DNA of 9,278 nucleotides from Methanothrix sp. (lineage in GTDB: Archaea > Halobacteriota > Methanosarcinia > Methanotrichales > Methanotrichaceae): assembly GCA_028688175.1 (NCBI GenBank), contig JAQTYS010000099.1, positions 1 to 9,278 on the forward strand. Direction: 5' to 3'. Shown piece by piece: positions 6,049-9,278 of the stretch. The position numbers and the translations under genes were made by a program. The first letter of the stretch is position 1; each line of letters opens with the position of its first letter. Under the pieces are notes generated by a model, which did not search any database, had not been told where the DNA came from, and was given only the letters and a program-made list of their open reading frames with translations.

Positions 6049-6300
6049 GTGTACAAACAGATAGAACAGGCCCTGGAAAAGATAGATACTCTCGGCAAGG
6101 CAAAACAAGAGAAGATTAGAGCCATCTTAGAAAGATACGCGAGGAACGAGATCGGCCTTGATGAGGCTTACTACGACCTCTTGGAAGATGAGCTGATCCC
6201 CATGCCCCAGAGATGCGCAATGTCCGCCAAGATTCCTGTCACAGGAGAGGACGAGAGAAGGCTCAAAGAAAAGATAAAAAGCATCAATAAAGAGATATAG
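6049..6300 (+). CDS. Small helical protein, 83 residues, unknown function
   Basis: I do not recognise this protein. It starts at GTG 6049, is highly charged (many K, E, R and D) and is probably all helical. A first helix-rich part (IEQALEKIDTLGKAKQEKI) is followed by ERYARNEIGLDEAYYDLLEDE. Then comes a short break with IPMPQRC and a last basic helix (DERRLKEKIKSINK). It has no membrane segment or signal peptide. One Cys is present. The gene lies 22 bp before the M50 protease gene on the same strand and may share its transcript, though the protease has its own possible start region. The VP/MP-x-R-C stretch and final basic helix are echoed in the 56-residue protein at 7310-7480. Confidence 0.7.
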   Translation: MYKQIEQALEKIDTLGKAKQEKIRAILERYARNEIGLDEAYYDLLEDELIPMPQRCAMSAKIPVTGEDERRLKEKIKSINKEI

Positions 6301-6322
6301 TCAGCACGTACAACTATTTTGC

Positions 6323-6973
6323 ATGAGCATTGCTGACCGCATCAGTTCGATCGAGCTGAGAGATCTGCTTTTATCGCTGGCAGCGCTGGTTGTTGCCTTT
6401 TCTGTGCTTATGAACGGGCCGAGAATTCCAAATTTGCAGACGATCCTCATTATCACAGTGGGTGTAGGTACCGGTTTTTTGCTGCACGAGATGGCACATA
6501 AGTTCGTAGCACTTCACTTTGGCTACTTTGCAGAATATAGAGCTAACCAGATGGGGCTGCTGTTCGCGGTAGCAGCGTCCTTTGCCGGATTCATCTTTGC
6601 CGCGCCGGGTGCGGTTATGATAAGCAAGCCCACTGCAACAGCGGAATTTTACATGCAGGATTCCTTTGGCCAGGAGGATCTGAGGAGAGAGATAAAAAAG
6701 GAGACTCTTTGGATATCCCTGGCAGGGCCCATGACCAATATCATCTTAACTGCATTCTTCTTTCTCGCGCTATTGTCGGCGCCATCGAGCGGCACAGTAG
6801 CATTGGCCGCCAACTTCGCGTTATTCATCAACCTCACATTAGCAGCCTTCAACTTGCTTCCCTTCGGGCCCCTGGACGGCAAAAAGATCTTTGACAGCAA
6901 CCGCAAGGTGTGGTTGTTGGTGGGCTTGCCAACAATTATGCTGGCGCTGCCAGTCTATTTTGGAATGATATGA
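6323..6973 (+). CDS. M50 (site-2 protease) family membrane metallopeptidase
   Basis: This 216-residue protein carries the two zinc motifs of the M50 family of intramembrane proteases. HEMAH is at residues 55-59 (H55, E56, H59) inside a hydrophobic helix, and FNLLPFGPLDGKKIF is near residues 176-190, with Asp185 as the third ligand. Helices are predicted at about 15-31, 40-58, 78-100, 127-150, 157-178 and 193-214. No PDZ domain is present, so it belongs to the compact archaeal type. Such enzymes cut membrane-spanning regulators or other proteins within the bilayer; the substrate here is unknown. ATG 6323 has no SD. Its stop overlaps the start of the acylphosphatase-like gene by 4 bp (ATGA), so the two are almost certainly co-transcribed and translationally coupled. 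Confidence 0.9.
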   Translation: MSIADRISSIELRDLLLSLAALVVAFSVLMNGPRIPNLQTILIITVGVGTGFLLHEMAHKFVALHFGYFAEYRANQMGLLFAVAASFAGFIFAAPGAVMISKPTATAEFYMQDSFGQEDLRREIKKETLWISLAGPMTNIILTAFFFLALLSAPSSGTVALAANFALFINLTLAAFNLLPFGPLDGKKIFDSNRKVWLLVGLPTIMLALPVYFGMI

Positions 6974-7272
6974 AGCGGTTAATTGCTCATGTATCGGGAG
7001 ATATAAAGGGAGTGGGATACAGCGGTATAGTTGTATCTCTGGCCAGAACCCTTGACCTCAAAGGATATATTGAGATTCTTCCCGACGGCAGGGTATTCAT
7101 TATTGCTGAGGGACCCAAGGAAGATTTAGCGAGATTCGTCAAGGCGATTCGCATGGACTGGGTTAAAGAGATTCTGATCGACTATCGAGAGCCAACCGGC
7201 GAATTTAAAAATTTTTATAAGATCGATCCTTCGCAAGAGGAGAGGGATACAGCCGGACAAGAATGCTTCTGA
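6970..7272 (+). CDS. Acylphosphatase-fold protein lacking catalytic residues
   Basis: This 100-residue protein has an acylphosphatase fold by clear similarity to the protein at 7499-8080. Shared text includes LARTLDLKGY, AEG..DL.RF, AIRMD and FYKI. In active acylphosphatases the phosphate loop ends in Arg (G-V-x-F/Y-R) and an Asn follows in G-W/Y-V-x-N. Here the loop reads KGVGYS, with Ser18 in place of Arg, and GYIEIL, with Ile36 in place of Asn. Both catalytic positions are lost, so hydrolysis of acyl phosphates is unlikely and a binding or regulatory role is more probable. ATG 6970 overlaps the protease stop (ATGA) and fits the family's N-terminus; an in-frame upstream start would read into the protease gene. 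The charged tail after FYKI is unique. Confidence 0.85.
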   Translation: MKRLIAHVSGDIKGVGYSGIVVSLARTLDLKGYIEILPDGRVFIIAEGPKEDLARFVKAIRMDWVKEILIDYREPTGEFKNFYKIDPSQEERDTAGQECF

Positions 7273-7280
7273 GACGGCGA

Positions 7281-7288
7281 TATTTAAT
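7281..7288 (+). promoter_or_regulatory. TATA-like box for the 56-residue protein gene
   Basis: TATTTAAT is centred about 26 bp before ATG 7310, with no SD between them, which is consistent with a leaderless transcript. Confidence 0.55.
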
Positions 7289-7309
7289 CTTCTGCAATCT
7301 CCCCAAAAA

Positions 7310-7480
7310 ATGGATAGGTTAGAACAGGAAATCTGTGCTCCAAATCATGAGCTGAAAAAGGCGGGACCTGATCTGGAGAGGCTGGAGGAATCTGCGAAGC
7401 TATGCGAAGAGGAAACACTGGTTCCAAAAAGATGCAAACCGCTATCGGATGTAGAAAGAAAGCTATCCTTAAATAAATAG
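7310..7480 (+). CDS. Small Cys-containing helical protein, 56 residues
   Basis: This short gene encodes a charged protein beginning MDRLEQEICAP and ending DVERKLSLNK. It has three Cys residues (in EICAP, KLCEE and PKRCKP) and is mostly helical, with no signal or membrane segment. Support for expression comes from a TATA-like box 26 bp upstream and from its place between two acylphosphatase paralogues on the same strand. Residues ETLVPKRC and the final basic stretch resemble ELIPMPQRC and the last helix of the 83-residue protein at 6049-6300. Function unknown. Codon-level evidence cannot be computed here, so a chance reading frame is not fully excluded. Confidence 0.55.
   Translation: MDRLEQEICAPNHELKKAGPDLERLEESAKLCEEETLVPKRCKPLSDVERKLSLNK
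7469..7476 (+). promoter_or_regulatory. TATA-like box for the acylphosphatase-coiled-coil gene
   Basis: TTAAATAA is centred about 26 bp before ATG 7499. It overlaps the last codons of the 56-residue gene. No SD precedes the ATG, so initiation is probably leaderless. Confidence 0.55.
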
Positions 7481-7498
7481 AGATGCAAGTGCAAGACA

Positions 7499-8080
7499 AT
7501 GCTCCAACTCACGGCAATAGTATCGGGAAGGGTTCAGCATGTGGGCTACCGGTCCAGAGTGGTAACCATGGCCAGGACCCTGGATCTTAAGGGATATGTG
7601 AAGAACCTGGCCAACGAACGAGTATTAGTGGTCGCGGAGGGCGAGAGGTCGGATCTGGAGAGGTTCTGCCGGGCCATTCGGATGGATGATCCACTCATCA
7701 AGGTGGAGGACATGCAGGTGCAACTCTCTGAGGCTAAAGGAGCCTGGGATGAGTTCTACAAGATCTCGGGGGATAAAGAGACGGACTCCCGGCTGGATAC
7801 GGCCACAGTATTCCTCAAAGAGCTGATTGTCGTAGTAAAGGGCGGCTTTGCAGAGACCAACTCGCGCCTGGGCAGCATGGACAGCAAACTCGATAAAATG
7901 GATGGAAAGCTGGATCGAATTGCCAGGGCGCAGGAGAATATAGCAGATAAAATTGACAGTGCCAGAAAAGAGATCGTCTCAGAAGTCAAGGGACTGCGTC
8001 TGGATCTAAAGGAATGCGCGCTAGTAAGGCATCCATTAAGAAAATCGATTAACATGAAAGTAATAAAAATAAATCATTGA
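7499..8080 (+). CDS. Acylphosphatase with C-terminal coiled coil
   Basis: Residues 1 to about 92 form an acylphosphatase domain, a small fold that hydrolyses carboxyl-phosphate bonds such as acetyl phosphate. The catalytic Arg18 (SGRVQHVGYR, 9-18) and Asn36 (GYVKNL, 32-37) are both present. The usual Gly of G-V-G-F/Y-R is His14, a mild oddity. From about residue 97 on comes an extension of about 95 residues with a heptad-like run SRLGSMDSKLDKMDGKLDRI and AQENIADKIDSARKEI, predicting a coiled coil. A basic end follows (KSINMKVIKINH). Ordinary acylphosphatases are about 90-100 residues, so this is a fusion, probably for oligomerisation or partner binding. It is paralogous to the catalytically dead domain at 6970-7272. 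Substrate is unproven. Confidence 0.87.
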   Translation: MLQLTAIVSGRVQHVGYRSRVVTMARTLDLKGYVKNLANERVLVVAEGERSDLERFCRAIRMDDPLIKVEDMQVQLSEAKGAWDEFYKISGDKETDSRLDTATVFLKELIVVVKGGFAETNSRLGSMDSKLDKMDGKLDRIARAQENIADKIDSARKEIVSEVKGLRLDLKECALVRHPLRKSINMKVIKINH

Positions 8081-8103
8081 TCGAATAGGGATGTGTTAGA
8101 AAG

Positions 8104-8334
8104 ATGTCTAAAGATGAAACCATGCAAGAGATAGCTGAGACGCTTGCCTCCATCAACGATAGCCTGGAAGGAATCAATGCAGAGCTTGAGGAAATCTGCA
8201 TGTCGAGCAAGATGCTCATTTTCTTCAAGATGATTGAACTTCGGCCGGAGATGAAGGAGAAGCTTGGGCCTTTGATCGATGACCTGGCCGAATCAATGGA
8301 TCTAGGTATGAATGAAGAACCGGAAAAGGAATAA
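8104..8334 (+). CDS. Small acidic helical protein, 76 residues, unknown function
   Basis: I do not recognise this protein. Its N-terminal half has a heptad pattern (IAETLASINDSLEGINAELEEI, split as IAETLASINDS and LEGINAELEEI) that could form a coiled coil. It continues with a moderately hydrophobic helix around KMLIFFKMIEL and then KEKLGPLIDDLAESM before an acidic tail. The N-terminal heptads could pair with the coiled coil of the gene just upstream (24 bp away), an inference from adjacency only. ATG 8104 has an A/T-rich region about 35 bp upstream and no good SD. It converges with the secreted-protein gene at 8426. Confidence 0.65.
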   Translation: MSKDETMQEIAETLASINDSLEGINAELEEICMSSKMLIFFKMIELRPEMKEKLGPLIDDLAESMDLGMNEEPEKE

Positions 8335-8348
8335 ACTTTGATTGAGGA

Positions 8349-8399
8349 ACCGATTACCTTCTTTGAAAATCTTTTTTATCCGGTAATTGGTCAAAAAAA
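8349..8399. terminator. Convergent terminator region with imperfect inverted repeat
   Basis: ACCGATTACC (8349-8358) and GGTAATTGGT (8382-8391) pair over 10 positions with one wobble. A T-run on the plus strand lies at 8372-8377, and an A-run at 8393-8399 gives a U-run in minus-strand transcripts. Each of the two converging genes thus meets an oligo-U stop signal here. Confidence 0.6.
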
Positions 8400-8425
8400 T
8401 AATGGTGAATAATAGTTGTTAATTA

Positions 8426-8932
8426 TTAAGATCCACAACCTCCGCCGCATCCTCCTCCGCCTGAAGTAGAGGTTGTGGTTCCCCTTGACCCGGAGATGGG
8501 ATACATGATGTTCGTGTATCCGGCCAGATTCCTATTGACCCGATCTCTGGAATAACCGGATAGGTCCAGAACTTCTTTGCCATTAGAAGCAACTTCTTGG
8601 GATGGATCAGTTGGATTTATCTGGCCGCTTCCCAAACCAGCAGGTGACTGCAGGGCATTTTGGCCGGTGGCATTGGAGTCTTCTGTTGAATTCGCATTTA
8701 TCGAAGCGTTATCTAGCGAGGTGTTGCTCATTGAGGAATTGTTCATTGCCGCCTGAGCAGGAGAGCTGCTGGAAGATGGCACATCTTTTCCGCTCGAAAC
8801 AGAGGAGGCTACGAGATTTAGGTCTCCCATGTACACCATTGCTCCGCCCGGCGACCATTGGGCAGAGGCATTTATGGCCAGAGCGAAGAAAACGACGAGC
8901 AAAACCGCAGCCGCATTTTTTGCATTTAGCAT
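8426..8932 (-). CDS. Secreted sequon-rich protein with Gly/Cys tail (third of its type)
   Basis: This 168-residue protein has a signal peptide (hydrophobic 7-20, cleavage after A-S-A at 22-24, before Gln25), a Ser/Asn-rich linker with sequons (NNSS, SNTS, DNAS, ANST, SNAT) and a C-terminal region reading DLSGYSRDRVNRNLAGYTN then IMYPIS. It ends in a Thr/Ser stretch and GGGGCGGGCGS. I chose ATG 8932 because GGAGG (8944-8948) fits as SD; a GTG at 8950 overlaps that SD. The layout (signal peptide ending in -A-Q, glycosylatable linker, short C-terminal module) parallels the proteins at 2806 and 3508, though C-terminal similarity is weak. The two Cys in the Gly-rich tail could form disulfides or a surface cross-link. 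Function unknown. Confidence 0.8.
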   Translation of the reverse strand: MLNAKNAAAVLLVVFFALAINASAQWSPGGAMVYMGDLNLVASSVSSGKDVPSSSSSPAQAAMNNSSMSNTSLDNASINANSTEDSNATGQNALQSPAGLGSGQINPTDPSQEVASNGKEVLDLSGYSRDRVNRNLAGYTNIMYPISGSRGTTTSTSGGGGCGGGCGS

Positions 8933-8999
8933 AAGTATCGAATCCTCCACGTGGAAATCTAGTATAATTCAAAAGGATATTCTACGAAAATAAGAATTA

Positions 9000-9018
9000 T
9001 GTGCCCAATTCGGGCACA
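9000..9018 (-). terminator. Hairpin terminator after cdhE
   Basis: GTGCCC (9001-9006) and GGGCAC (9012-9017) form a perfect stem extended by one T-A pair. Read on the minus strand it follows the cdhE stop by about 28 bases and is followed by a T-rich stretch. Confidence 0.65.
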
Positions 9019-9045
9019 CAACTTCGGCAATTTTTGTCAGCAAAT

Positions 9046-9278
9046 CTACTTGGGTGGCCAGAATTCCTTCATCCAGCCGATGATACGTCCGGAATCTTCT
9101 GGGCCGACCATGATCTTGGCCTTGCCTGCGAAGAGATCCTCCAGTTCGCCTGAGAACTTGGCAGCCATTCCGGGCAGAACCATTGCCGGGAACTTCTGAC
9201 CTGCCCAGTTAAAGGCAGCCTCGTTGAAGGAATCCAGGATCTTGGTCGGGCTCAACTGACCGCCGGCCACAGACGCCT
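9046..9278 (-). CDS. cdhE: Acetyl-CoA decarbonylase/synthase gamma subunit, C-terminal end (CdhE)
   Basis: About 77 residues are visible, and the frame is open through the window edge, so the GTG at 9270 is probably internal. The pattern MVLPGMAAKFSGELEDL followed by IMVGPEDSGRIIGWMKEF matches what I know of the end of CdhE/AcsC. In these proteins a [LI]-P-G-x-A-A/V-x-x-S-G-E/K-[IL]-E segment and V-G-P-x-[DE]-[AS]-[SG]-x-I close the large subunit of the corrinoid iron-sulfur protein. CdhE carries a 4Fe-4S cluster and a corrinoid and transfers the methyl group between tetrahydro(sarcina)pterin and the acetyl-CoA synthase subunit. It is the last gene of many archaeal cdh operons, which fits the terminator just after it. 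It is the best pointer to a methanogen. Confidence 0.75.
   Translation of the reverse strand, partial: ASVAGGQLSPTKILDSFNEAAFNWAGQKFPAMVLPGMAAKFSGELEDLFAGKAKIMVGPEDSGRIIGWMKEFWPPK

Noticed and set aside
5960..6103. N-terminal extension of the AIM24 protein to 294 residues
   Set aside because: A TATA-like box sits inside the extension about 26 bp before ATG 5959, and the extension overlaps the divergent gene and its promoter.
8602..8934. 110-codon plus-strand frame antisense to the third secreted protein
   Set aside because: No domain and no promoter; the minus-strand gene has SD, signal peptide and sequons.
1..9278. CRISPR arrays, tRNA or rRNA genes, intact insertion sequences
   Set aside because: No regularly spaced repeats, cloverleaf-like segments, rRNA-like stretches or transposase motifs were seen on reading either strand by eye.

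Overview
The window looks like chromosomal DNA of a methanogenic archaeon, most likely an aceticlastic Methanothrix (Methanosaeta)-type organism. The main anchor is the partial gene at the right edge. It matches, from memory, the C-terminal end of CdhE, the corrinoid iron-sulfur protein large subunit of acetyl-CoA decarbonylase/synthase. Archaeal promoter geometry supports this: several genes have an A/T-rich TATA-like box about 26-30 nt before the start codon and no Shine-Dalgarno (SD) sequence. So do the oligo-T terminators, a half-size MFS protein and small secreted proteins rich in N-glycosylation sequons. Genus assignment is inference; no search was run.

Left part (1-1215): the end of a putative antitoxin gene overlaps a PemK/MazF-type toxin gene. 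About 750 bp of mostly decayed sequence follows. It contains a recognisable thiL (thiamine-monophosphate kinase) relic in which three conserved motifs survive in the right order, but with a frameshift and large internal deletions.

Centre-left (1216-4012): an isoprenylcysteine methyltransferase-like membrane protein and a LolD/MacB-type ABC ATPase diverge from a short intergenic region with a self-complementary TATA-like element and a perfect 13-bp tandem duplication. No FtsX-like permease lies next to the ATPase. Instead it is followed by two related small secreted proteins with Asn/Thr-rich linkers. A third protein of this architecture lies on the other strand at 8426-8932.

Centre (4019-6300): a probable 5'-truncated remnant of a secreted-domain gene, a six-helix half-MFS transporter with a strong SD, and an AIM24/TIGR00266-family protein that diverges from a small helical protein. 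The last two appear to be leaderless.

Centre-right (6323-8334): an M50 (site-2 protease family) membrane metallopeptidase overlaps by 4 bp an acylphosphatase-fold protein that has lost both catalytic residues. A 56-residue Cys-containing small protein comes next. Then comes a paralogous acylphosphatase that keeps the catalytic Arg and Asn and carries a C-terminal coiled coil, and a 76-residue helical protein. This cluster of a protease, an inactive/active acylphosphatase pair and small helical proteins is the most interesting candidate for an undescribed functional unit.

Right edge (8335-9278): a convergent terminator region, the third secreted protein with a Gly/Cys tail, a hairpin terminator and the 3' end of cdhE.
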